A stretch of DNA of 22,948 nucleotides from assembly GCA_001004085.1 (NCBI GenBank), contig LCQJ01000001.1:1-22948 (forward strand), written 5' to 3'. Positions 7,762 through 13,930 of the stretch are shown here, one piece after another. How positions within the stretch are numbered: position 1 is the stretch's first letter; each line of letters opens with the position of its first letter. A program made the translations under genes and the position numbers. Origin of the DNA: Parcubacteria group bacterium GW2011_GWA2_50_10b. GTDB taxonomy: Bacteria > Patescibacteriota > Minisyncoccia > Phycocordibacterales > Zambryskibacteraceae. Below the pieces are notes generated by a model. The model saw only the letters and a program-made list of their open reading frames with translations, did not search any database and was not told the origin of the DNA.

Positions 7762-8895
7762 ATGAGAATTCTATTTACTGGAGGCGGTACCGGAGGCCAC
7801 TTCTACCCCATTATCTCCGTCGCCCAGGAACTCCAAGCGCTCGCCAAGGAAAAGAGGTTGCTCGACCTGGAGCTTTTTTATCTGTCTCCCACCCCTTACA
7901 ATCCGGGCGTACTCTACGAAACCGGCATCACTTACAAGAAAAACAGCGCTGGCAAGCTGCGCCGCTACTTCTCGCTTCTCAATTTCTTAGATCTCTGGAA
8001 GACGCTGTGGGGTGTTATTATCTCGACCTTAGAGCTTTATTCGCTCTACCCCGATGTGGTCTTCGGCAAGGGCGGTTACGCCAGTTTCCCCGCGCTTCTC
8101 GCCGCCCGACTCCTGCACATCCCGGTTGTCATCCATGAATCCGATACGGTGCCGGGGCGGGTCAATCTCTGGGCGGGCAAATTTGCCCAGAGAGTGGCGG
8201 TCTCATACAAAGAGGCGGCCAAGTATTTCCCGGCAGGCTCGGTGGCTTACACCGGCCAGCCGGTGCGCAAGGAAATCGCCAACCCTATCACCGAAGGGGC
8301 GCGCGAGTTTCTGAAACTCGAGGAAGACGTGCCGGTTATCCTCATTCTCGGCGGCTCGCAGGGAGCCCAGAAAATCAATGACGCGGTGCTCGGCGGACTC
8401 AAAGAGTTGGTTGAGAAATACGCGGTTATCCATCAGGCAGGGGAGCGCAATATCGCCGAAGTGAGCGCCACCGGCGAAGCCGTTCTTTTCGGCTCGTCGC
8501 ACAAAGACCGCTACAAACCATACGACTACCTTAATCCTCTCGCTTTGCGCATGGCGGCCGGGGTCGCCTCGGTGGTCATTTCGCGCGCCGGTTCGACCAT
8601 TTTTGAAATCGCCGCCTGGCGGGTGCCGGCCATCATCATTCCCATCAATGAACGGGTCAGTCGCGACCAGCGTTCCAACGCTTTCGCCTACGCCCGCTCT
8701 GGTGCTTGCGAAGTGATCGAAGAAGGCAATCTCACTCCGAATATTCTGGTCTCGGAACTCGAGCGGCTGGTCAACAACGAGGAAACCCGACAAAAGATGA
8801 AAGAGGCCGCCAGATCTTTTTACAAGCCTGATGCGGCGCGTCTGGTGGCGGAAGAAATCTTAAAGATTGCATTGGAACACGAGGTTGAAAAATAA
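7762..8895 (+). CDS. murG: UDP-N-acetylglucosamine--lipid I N-acetylglucosaminyltransferase (MurG)
   Basis: MurG adds GlcNAc to lipid I on the inner face of the membrane, making lipid II. The start MRILFTGGGTGGHFYPIISV carries the G-loop GGGTGGH. GKGGYASFPALLAARLLHIP and VVIHESDTVPG are the second N-domain signatures. The C-domain has VILILGGSQGAQKIND and the UDP-GlcNAc motif region SVVISRAGSTIFEIAAWRVP. At 377 aa it is a little longer than E. coli MurG (355). It follows ftsW with a 24-base AT-rich spacer and is the last gene before a palindrome-rich intergenic region. Confidence 0.94.
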   Translation: MRILFTGGGTGGHFYPIISVAQELQALAKEKRLLDLELFYLSPTPYNPGVLYETGITYKKNSAGKLRRYFSLLNFLDLWKTLWGVIISTLELYSLYPDVVFGKGGYASFPALLAARLLHIPVVIHESDTVPGRVNLWAGKFAQRVAVSYKEAAKYFPAGSVAYTGQPVRKEIANPITEGAREFLKLEEDVPVILILGGSQGAQKINDAVLGGLKELVEKYAVIHQAGERNIAEVSATGEAVLFGSSHKDRYKPYDYLNPLALRMAAGVASVVISRAGSTIFEIAAWRVPAIIIPINERVSRDQRSNAFAYARSGACEVIEEGNLTPNILVSELERLVNNEETRQKMKEAARSFYKPDAARLVAEEILKIALEHEVEK

Positions 8896-8900
8896 CACAA

Positions 8901-8938
8901 ATACGTTATCTTTTCACTGCAGTGAACTAATAACGTAT
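8901..8938 (-). terminator. 38-bp near-perfect palindrome, likely terminator
   Basis: Outer arms ATACGTTAT / ATAACGTAT (9 bp) and a central perfect palindrome TTCACTGCAGTGAA (14 bp) share the same centre, with three mismatched positions on each side between them. On the minus strand it is followed by a U-rich run, so it would terminate the minus-strand transcript. The arm TACGTTAT differs in one base from the TACATTAT arms at 19885 and 20531. Confidence 0.55.
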
Positions 8939-8972
8939 ACGATTTAATCTACCTATAGGACAATAAAATCGT
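8939..8972. repeat. CCTATAGG palindrome, site A
   Basis: Layout is ACGATTT - N6 - CCTATAGG - N6 - AAATCGT, perfectly centred on the 8-bp core. The spacing is the same as in the sites at 19885-19920 and 20531-20566, but the arms differ. It abuts the palindrome at 8901-8938 with no base between. Confidence 0.75.
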
Positions 8973-8996
8973 GTGCCAAACTGACCTCCTTTATCT

Positions 8997-9025
8997 ATCT
9001 TATCATATTTAATTGTAATTGTCAA
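8997..9025 (-). promoter_or_regulatory. Strong sigma70-type promoter, minus strand
   Basis: On the minus strand TTGACA (9025-9020) is followed by exactly 17 bases and TAAGAT (9002-8997), with TGA directly before the -10 (extended -10). It points away from gltX into the palindrome region; no protein gene of usual size follows. Confidence 0.6.
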
Positions 9026-9050
9026 TACATGAAAATAAGGCTAAAGGGCA

Positions 9051-9059
9051 TGTTAAAAT
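9051..9059 (+). promoter_or_regulatory. Extended -10 element (TGTTAAAAT) before gltX
   Basis: TG-T-TAAAAT ends 6 bases before the gltX ATG at 9066, with no Shine-Dalgarno, so the transcript is probably leaderless. Confidence 0.55.
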
Positions 9060-9065
9060 AGCTTT

Positions 9066-10286
9066 ATGATTACTCGCTTTCCACCTTCACCGACCGGGCC
9101 GCTTCATATCGGCAATGTCCGGACCGCTCTGTTCAATTATCTGTTTGCGAAAAAGCATGGCGGTCAATTCATCGTGCGCATCGAAGATACCGACAAAACC
9201 AGGTCGAAGAAAGAATATGAAGACGATATGCTCGAGAGCCTGGTGTGGCTAGGCATCAAACGTGAAGGCGAGCTCTGGCATCAGTCGGAAAGAACGGAAA
9301 TCTATAAAAAATATCTCCATAAGCTCATTGATGACGGCAAGGCTTATATTTCTCACGAGACGGAAGGGGAGAATAGGGAAGTGGTCCGTTTTAAAAACCC
9401 CAACAAAAAAGTGGCTTTTGACGATCTGATTCGCGGCGCCGTAGAATTCGATACTACCGAGCTCGAAGACTTCATTATCGCTAGAAATATTGATGACCCT
9501 GTTTATCATTTGGCGGTGGTAGTTGATGATGCGGAGGCTGGGGTGACACATATCATCCGCGGAGAAGATCATATCTCGAACACTCCTCGCCACATCTTGA
9601 TTCAGGAAGCTCTGGGATTCCCGCGGCCGATTTATGCTCATCTACCTCTTATTCTCGCCTCAGATAAGTCTAAGCTCTCCAAGCGCAAACATGGCGAAGC
9701 CGTTTCTCTCAATTATTATCGAGCCAAAGGCTATTTGCCGGAAGCGATGGTGAACTACTTGGCGCTTCTCGGGTGGAATCCCGGTACTGAACAGGAAATT
9801 TTTACTATGGAAGAATTGATAGGGCAGTTTGACTTGGCCAAAATTCAGAAAGGCGGGGCCATCTTTGATGAGAAAAAACTGCAATGGGTGAACAAAGAGC
9901 ACATCAAGCGACTGCCGCCGGAGGAGCAACGGAAGTTATTAGTTAAAAGTTTGGAAGGAGAGCCGTACCTGGTAGGGGAGCCGGAGCTCGATCTTGAAAA
10001 ACTTCCGTGGAAAAAAGTTTCCAAAGAAGAAACCGTTGTTTATTTGGAAAAAGTTTTAGAAATAATTTCAAGCGGTAATATGTCAAGGGTGCCCCTTGAC
10101 ATCATGCGGTATGCCGAGAGGGAAGGGAAGGGGAATGTTTTGTGGCCCGTGCGCTACGCCTTGACTGGCGCGACCGCCTCACCCGACCCATTTATTATCC
10201 TGGAGATTTTAGGCAAAGAGAAGTCCCTCGGACGGCTGGAAAAAGCTATAATGGCGTTAAAGAATGCAGAGATTAAAGATTCATGA
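9066..10286 (+). CDS. gltX: Glutamate--tRNA ligase
   Basis: This class I synthetase charges tRNA(Glu). The HIGH-type motif is in FPPSPTGPLHIGNVRTALFN (about residues 5-24), VVDDAEAGVTHIIRGEDHIS (about 154-173) is the conserved acceptor-binding block, and KMSKS appears as KLSKR (about 205). At 406 aa it is shorter than E. coli GltX (471 aa), with reduced loops and anticodon domain. Near residue 339 the sequence MSRVPLD is encoded by a 22-bp palindrome identical to one in asnB. It falls just before the conserved GKGNVLWPVRYALTG segment, probably in a tolerant loop. The last 23 bases overlap the next gene. Whether it is discriminating or also charges tRNA(Gln) cannot be told. Confidence 0.94.
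   Translation: MITRFPPSPTGPLHIGNVRTALFNYLFAKKHGGQFIVRIEDTDKTRSKKEYEDDMLESLVWLGIKREGELWHQSERTEIYKKYLHKLIDDGKAYISHETEGENREVVRFKNPNKKVAFDDLIRGAVEFDTTELEDFIIARNIDDPVYHLAVVVDDAEAGVTHIIRGEDHISNTPRHILIQEALGFPRPIYAHLPLILASDKSKLSKRKHGEAVSLNYYRAKGYLPEAMVNYLALLGWNPGTEQEIFTMEELIGQFDLAKIQKGGAIFDEKKLQWVNKEHIKRLPPEEQRKLLVKSLEGEPYLVGEPELDLEKLPWKKVSKEETVVYLEKVLEIISSGNMSRVPLDIMRYAEREGKGNVLWPVRYALTGATASPDPFIILEILGKEKSLGRLEKAIMALKNAEIKDS
10080..10101. repeat. In-frame 22-bp palindromic element, copy 2 (in gltX)
   Basis: This is identical to 3918-3939: TGTCAAGGG - TGC - CCCTTGACA with a preceding A, again read as MSRVPLD. The two host genes are unrelated. Confidence 0.85.
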
Positions 10287-11610
10287 TTTAGGATTTAGGA
10301 ATGGATTATTCTTAATCATTCTTATTCTTACTACCTACTTCTTACTACCCGTCTCTACTTTTGCGACGGACCCGAGCGCGCTCTCGGCCCAGATTGAGCA
10401 GGTCAGGCGAGAACGTGAGGTTTTGCTTGCTGAGCAAAAACGCCTTCAAACCGAACTGGAGAAGGTTAATGCCGAGAGCCAGTCACTGGGCACGGCGGTA
10501 AAATCTCTCGATACGACGAGAAAAAAGCTCGCCGCCGACATCAAAGTCACCCAGTCCAAAATCAATTCAACCAATTTAAATATCCGTTCGCTCGAGCACA
10601 CCGTGCTTGACAAAGAGCGTCAGATAGAAACCCACCAAGGCGCCATCTCTCTCGCGCTCAAGGCGCTTTCCGACTATGATTCGCGTTCGCTCCTATTCGA
10701 CGTGCTTTCAGCAAGCAAGCTCTCGGATTTCTGGCAGGACCGGAGCCAGCTTACCGAACTCAACACCCGGCTCAACGAAGAAGTGGATAACCTCCGCGAA
10801 ACGAAGACGGTCTTGAGCGAGGAGAAAAAGAAGAAAGAGCAGGACAAGAAAAAGATTTTGAGCCTCCAGGCGGAACTCTCGGGTCAGAAAAGCGTGGTTG
10901 AGGAAAGCAAGAAGGCCCAGGAAAGACTCTTGGCCGAGACCAAGAGCAAGGAAGCCGCTTACCAACAAATGCTTGCGGAAAATCTGGCCCAGCAGAAACA
11001 ATTCGAGCTTGACCTTTTCAAGCTCGAATCCGAGCTTCATATTACTCTCGACCCCAGTCTTATCCCGTCTCCCCGCGCTGGAGTGCTTGCGTGGCCCTTG
11101 GATTTCGTCTACGTGACCCAGCGCTTCGGCCGGACCCGAGGCGCGGCACGTCTTTACGCATCTGGTAGCCATAATGGCGTCGATTTCCGGGCTTCCCAGG
11201 GCACTCCGGTTAAGTCGATGCTTGCCGGCACAGTAGCGGGGACAGGGAACACTGATGAAATGAACGTTCAGCTTAGGAGAGCGGGCCAGCCTACTTGCGG
11301 CTCTTATGGGCGTTGGATACTTATAGAGCACGGCAACGGCTTGACGAGCGTTTATGCCCACCTCTCCGCCGCAATCGTACAAAAAGGCCAGAGTGTTAAA
11401 ACCGGAGAGGTTATCGGCTACTCGGGCGGAACGCCGGGAGTAAACGGCTCCGGCTACTCTACCGGGCCGCATCTCCATGCCGGACTCTTCGCGAGCCAAG
11501 GTGTCCAGATAGCGCAATTCACAACAAGTAAAAACTGCAAGCACGTCATCGTGCCTATAGCCGACCCTAGCGCCTACCTCGACCCTCTTGCTTATCTGCC
11601 GGCAATATAG
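10264..11610 (+). CDS. Murein hydrolase activator, coiled coil plus M23 peptidase domain (EnvC-like)
   Basis: This is an exported protein of 448 aa. A signal peptide (hydrophobic about residues 14-32, ending STFA) is followed by a long charged coiled coil (about 38-250). The C-terminal M23/LytM metallopeptidase domain (about 270-435) has zinc ligands in HNGVDFRASQGTP and GPHLHAGLF, and YGRWILIEHGNGLTSVYAHL between them. EnvC-type proteins either cut peptidoglycan cross-links or activate amidases; the intact HxxxD and HxH motifs would allow catalysis. The ATG lies in the 3' end of gltX and is the only in-frame start before the signal peptide. A TATAAT (10247-10252) ends 11 bases upstream of it, so it may have its own transcript. 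Confidence 0.88.
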   Translation: MQRLKIHDLGFRNGLFLIILILTTYFLLPVSTFATDPSALSAQIEQVRREREVLLAEQKRLQTELEKVNAESQSLGTAVKSLDTTRKKLAADIKVTQSKINSTNLNIRSLEHTVLDKERQIETHQGAISLALKALSDYDSRSLLFDVLSASKLSDFWQDRSQLTELNTRLNEEVDNLRETKTVLSEEKKKKEQDKKKILSLQAELSGQKSVVEESKKAQERLLAETKSKEAAYQQMLAENLAQQKQFELDLFKLESELHITLDPSLIPSPRAGVLAWPLDFVYVTQRFGRTRGAARLYASGSHNGVDFRASQGTPVKSMLAGTVAGTGNTDEMNVQLRRAGQPTCGSYGRWILIEHGNGLTSVYAHLSAAIVQKGQSVKTGEVIGYSGGTPGVNGSGYSTGPHLHAGLFASQGVQIAQFTTSKNCKHVIVPIADPSAYLDPLAYLPAI

Positions 11611-11628
11611 TTTAATAAGTTTAATAAG

Positions 11629-11955
11629 ATGAATAAGTTTAATAAGGAAAGGGGATTTACCCCCACACCAATAATTTCCAATAGATCAGAAATTATTGGT
11701 GTGGGCTTGCAGCGCAAGCGGGGGTTTATCGGTACAATTTTTCTCATCATTATCGGCCTGGCGCTTCTAAAATATTTCCTCAATTGGTCCATTTTTGACG
11801 CCGCCGCTTCGGAAGAGGGGAGGGGGACTATCAGCTACGTGAGGGATATTTTAAACACACTCTGGTCCTATCTCGCCACCCCGGTCAATTTCATCTGGAA
11901 TGAAGTGGTCTGGCCGCTCCTGACCCTCTTATTAAACAGCCTTAAAAATAATTAG
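11629..11955 (+). CDS. Small membrane protein of unknown function with palindrome-encoded segment
   Basis: I do not recognise a family in this 108-aa protein. The N-terminus MNKFNKERGF is followed by TPTPIISNRSEIIGVGLQRK, encoded by a large inverted repeat (11656-11728). A hydrophobic helix GFIGTIFLIIIGLALLKYFL (about residues 32-51) follows, then a soluble stretch and a second amphipathic/hydrophobic part (about 74-104). The 'RGF...KRGF' arrangement resembles a short basic leader before a membrane helix that was interrupted by the repeat. It follows the M23 gene by 18 bases of TTTAATAAG repeats and precedes another tiny membrane protein, so an envelope role is plausible but unproven. Confidence 0.6.
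   Translation: MNKFNKERGFTPTPIISNRSEIIGVGLQRKRGFIGTIFLIIIGLALLKYFLNWSIFDAAASEEGRGTISYVRDILNTLWSYLATPVNFIWNEVVWPLLTLLLNSLKNN
11656..11728. repeat. Nested palindromic element inside a coding sequence
   Basis: Perfect 17-bp arms CCCACACCAATAATTTC (11662-11678) and GAAATTATTGGTGTGGG (11689-11705) enclose a 10-base loop. A second hairpin GCTTG-CAGCG-CAAGC (11705-11719) follows, and outer ACCCCC / GGGGGT bases flank the whole. It looks like a REP-type mobile repeat, kept in frame in the host gene. Confidence 0.75.
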
Positions 11956-11958
11956 CTC

Positions 11959-12072
11959 ATGAAGGTCATTAAAATCTTGATTTTCTTTATTCTGGCGCCT
12001 ATTTATATGCCGGCTTATCTCCTGATGAACTTCAGTTTCAAATGGTGGTCGGGCCTCTTGGGCGATGATTGA
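11959..12072 (+). CDS. 37-aa membrane peptide
   Basis: A short frame starting at ATG 11959, 3 bases after the previous stop, encodes 37 aa. It opens MKVIKILIFFILAPIYMPAY, one strongly hydrophobic helix, and ends in a polar WWSGLLGDD tail. There is no clear ribosome binding site. Tight spacing to the preceding membrane-protein gene and a membrane-helix composition suggest it is real and co-transcribed. No function can be given. Confidence 0.45.
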   Translation: MKVIKILIFFILAPIYMPAYLLMNFSFKWWSGLLGDD

Positions 12073-12074
12073 TA

Positions 12075-12101
12075 TTGATTTGGGGGCGCTTTTTATATAC
12101 T
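12075..12101 (+). promoter_or_regulatory. Probable promoter of the pyrE-pyrF pair
   Basis: TTGATT (12075-12080), a 15-base spacer and TATACT (12096-12101). The -10 lies 34 bases before the pyrE ATG, leaving room for a normal leader, unlike most genes in the window. Confidence 0.4.
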
Positions 12102-12119
12102 ATCCAGAACAGAATGTAC

Positions 12120-12130
12120 AAGGAAGGGGG
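12120..12130 (+). promoter_or_regulatory. Purine-rich ribosome binding site of pyrE
   Basis: AAGGAAGGGGG ends 5 bases before the ATG at 12136. Most other starts in the window have no such site. Confidence 0.5.
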
Positions 12131-12135
12131 ATTAA

Positions 12136-12846
12136 ATGACTTTTCGTCCTCGAACTCTTACTCAATTCAGCTGGCTTCGTGAGTTCTCTGTGCATGGGGC
12201 GATATTTACTCACGACCGCAATCCAAGGCGACCCCACCCGCTTCTGACCAGCGAGCTGCACTCCAACGGCTACTTCAACAGCGGGCTCGTGACAGAGGAC
12301 TCGTTGCTTCTCGACAAGGTTGCTGAGGACATGGTCCGGCGACTCGAAAGGGCTGGAAGCATCCGATTCATCAATCAGGTTGACCGGGTGGTTGGTCCGG
12401 CCATGAGTGCTATCAAGATTGCCCATGACGTGTCACGAAAGATTGCCGAACGTCGGGGTCGTCCATGCTTGAGCGCCTATACCGAGCCGGAATTTACTGG
12501 TGGCAAGAAATGCATGGCTTTCAAAAAGTCCTGCATCCGCCCGGGTGAGCACGTCCTGCTCGTTGACGACACGTTTACTACCGGCAAGAGCCTTTTTCTA
12601 ACCGAAGAGGCGGTTGCCCAAGCGGGTGGCATTGTTCTCAAGTACGTATGTGTGATGGCTAACCGCTCGGCGTTTACGCACACCAACGACAAGCTGATTA
12701 TTCCGCTTGTCAAACCGGAACCGCTCATCTGGACTCCAGAGAAATGTCCGCTTTGCAGAGCCGGCTCAATAGCCATTCATCCGAAAGGGGAGAACTGGGC
12801 CCGGCTCAATGCCCGCTATCCAATTTCAGAAACCGAAAAGGAGTAA
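12136..12846 (+). CDS. pyrE: Orotate phosphoribosyltransferase-like protein
   Basis: This is a type I phosphoribosyltransferase of 236 aa. The PRPP-binding loop is HVLLVDDTFTTGKS (about residues 138-151), matching the family pattern of hydrophobics-DD-x-x-T-T-G. VDRVVGPAMSAIKIAHDVSR (about 82-101) corresponds to the core where OPRTs hold the pyrimidine. The C-terminus has CPLCRAGSIAIHPKGENW, a cysteine pair and loop not in E. coli PyrE, so it may be a divergent subgroup. Pairing with a pyrF homologue (4-base gap) supports an orotate/UMP role, but the partner lacks a catalytic residue, so the true substrate is open. It has its own promoter and strong ribosome binding site, which hints at recent transfer. 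Confidence 0.72.
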   Translation: MTFRPRTLTQFSWLREFSVHGAIFTHDRNPRRPHPLLTSELHSNGYFNSGLVTEDSLLLDKVAEDMVRRLERAGSIRFINQVDRVVGPAMSAIKIAHDVSRKIAERRGRPCLSAYTEPEFTGGKKCMAFKKSCIRPGEHVLLVDDTFTTGKSLFLTEEAVAQAGGIVLKYVCVMANRSAFTHTNDKLIIPLVKPEPLIWTPEKCPLCRAGSIAIHPKGENWARLNARYPISETEKE

Positions 12847-12850
12847 ATAA

Positions 12851-13624
12851 ATGTCAACGATAGTGAAAAGGGAATTGAAGCCTGCAGAACGACTCATCGT
12901 GGCCGCCGACTTCAAACCCGACCACCGGAAAGGGGAGAATCGAAACTCGGCCCGGTTCCAGGTGCGGATGTTGGCTGACAAGCTGGCTTTGACCGGTGTC
13001 TACCTCAAGCTGGAGTCCAACCTTCGGGGCGACTACAACCTGATCAACGATATCCATAGCCGCGGCCTTAACGTCATGGCCGATCTCAAGCTTTTCGGCA
13101 CCCCCGAGACGCTTTCGGCCGACGGACGGTTCTTGCGGGAGTTAAGACCGCAAATCGTGACCGTCTGCTGCGCTGCCGAGGTGAAAGCTATGGCGGCGCT
13201 CAAGGCCGAACTGCCCGATACGGAAGTGCTCGGCGTAACGGTCCTCACTACGCTAGATGAGGAGAACGCCTGGCATACCTACCACGGTTCGGTGCTGGAA
13301 GCCGGTCTGCGATTCGCCCAGATGGCTCTCGATGCCAAACTTGATGGACTCGTCTCGGCACCGGCCGAAGCCTCCAGGCTCCGGGAAGTCTTCGGAAACG
13401 CACTGACCATCAACACGCCTAACGTGAGGCCAGCCTGGGCGTCCGTTGAAGACGATGACCAGAATCCCACCCGTGTCATGACCCCATCAGAGGCCATTAA
13501 GGCCGGTGTCGACCGCATCGTGGTGGGTCGTCCCATCCTCCGGCACCAAAATCCTTATGATGCGGTGATGCACATCATCGAGGAAATCGCCATCGCGGCG
13601 GAACAGTCGCTCTCCGCGGCATAG
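12851..13624 (+). CDS. pyrF: Orotidine 5'-phosphate decarboxylase family protein, catalytic Asp missing
   Basis: This 257-aa TIM-barrel protein has the OMPDC pattern: YLKLES near residue 56 (first catalytic Lys), ADLKLFGTPET (about 77-87), VLGVTVLTT, TPNVRPAW, DDQNPTRVMTPSEA and the phosphate-binding end VDRIVVGRPILRHQNPYDA. The family signature DxKxxD reads D-L-K-L-F-G, so the second aspartate of the catalytic tetrad is Gly. Decarboxylation as in known OMPDCs would be expected to suffer. It could be a diverged relative with another reaction. It is preceded by a proper AAGGAG (12838-12843, 7 bases before ATG) and followed by a strong terminator; it forms a two-gene unit with pyrE. Confidence 0.75.
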   Translation: MSTIVKRELKPAERLIVAADFKPDHRKGENRNSARFQVRMLADKLALTGVYLKLESNLRGDYNLINDIHSRGLNVMADLKLFGTPETLSADGRFLRELRPQIVTVCCAAEVKAMAALKAELPDTEVLGVTVLTTLDEENAWHTYHGSVLEAGLRFAQMALDAKLDGLVSAPAEASRLREVFGNALTINTPNVRPAWASVEDDDQNPTRVMTPSEAIKAGVDRIVVGRPILRHQNPYDAVMHIIEEIAIAAEQSLSAA

Positions 13625-13649
13625 ACGACCCTTCAACCACAACAAAACC

Positions 13650-13690
13650 AGCCGGCGACACGTGTGTCGCCGGCTGAACTGTTTTATTTT
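13650..13690 (+). terminator. Rho-independent terminator after pyrF
   Basis: AGCCGGCGACAC (13650-13661) pairs with GTGTCGCCGGCT (13664-13675), followed by a T-rich GAACTGTTTTATTTT. Confidence 0.8.
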
Positions 13691-13880
13691 CCAGAAAAGG
13701 GAAGTCGACTCCCCTATTGGCCCGATGGGGGAGGGGTGATTTAGAAAAATATCTAATTACTAATTATTCTAATTACCTAAATAATTTTCTAAGTTCCAAG
13801 CACTAATGTTTGGGGAGGGGGAGTTATTAGGATTTAATTAGAAATTAGGTCAATTAGAAATTAGAAATTCACTGGCCTTC
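13691..13880. repeat. AT-rich degenerate repeats and G-rich palindromes in the pyrF-xer spacer
   Basis: About 300 bases separate pyrF from the recombinase. After the terminator there is a GC-rich hairpin (TCCCCTAT ... ATGGGGGA, about 13711-13733). Two near-copies of TCTAATTACTAATT-type sequence (13752-13795) and GAAATTAG units (13836-13869) follow. Two G-rich runs (GGGGGAGGGG near 13728 and GGGGAGGGGG near 13814) also occur. No coding frame of note was seen. Confidence 0.5.
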
Positions 13881-13889
13881 TTATCCACA
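13881..13889 (+). promoter_or_regulatory. Consensus DnaA box (TTATCCACA)
   Basis: A perfect match to TTATNCACA beside the AT-rich spacer, upstream of the recombinase. I saw only this one, so it is not by itself an origin. Confidence 0.4.
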
Positions 13890-13930
13890 ACTACTTCGTT
13901 TTACATATATTGTGCGAAGATGTTAATATA

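Larger units (their letters stand above)
8895..8990 (-). ncRNA. Candidate small RNA, minus strand, between murG and gltX
   Basis: A good promoter (8997-9025, minus strand) predicts a start near 8990. The transcript would begin AGGAGGU, then pass through a 34-bp palindrome (8972-8939) and a 38-bp palindrome (8938-8901), and end in a U-rich run (UUGUGUUAUUUUU, 8900-8888). This looks like a short RNA with its own terminator. An 8-codon open frame from a UUG at 8979, behind the AGGAGGU, ends in the CCTATAGG core. Whether the product is an RNA or a minigene cannot be decided from sequence. Confidence 0.4.

Noticed and set aside
10708..11544. 278-aa minus-strand frame inside the M23 gene
   Set aside because: Antisense to the coiled coil and catalytic domain; no start signals or domain.
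13711..13825. G-quadruplex from the G-rich runs in the pyrF-xer spacer
   Set aside because: The two G-rich runs are about 80 bases apart, and each has only two G tracts, so four close tracts are lacking.
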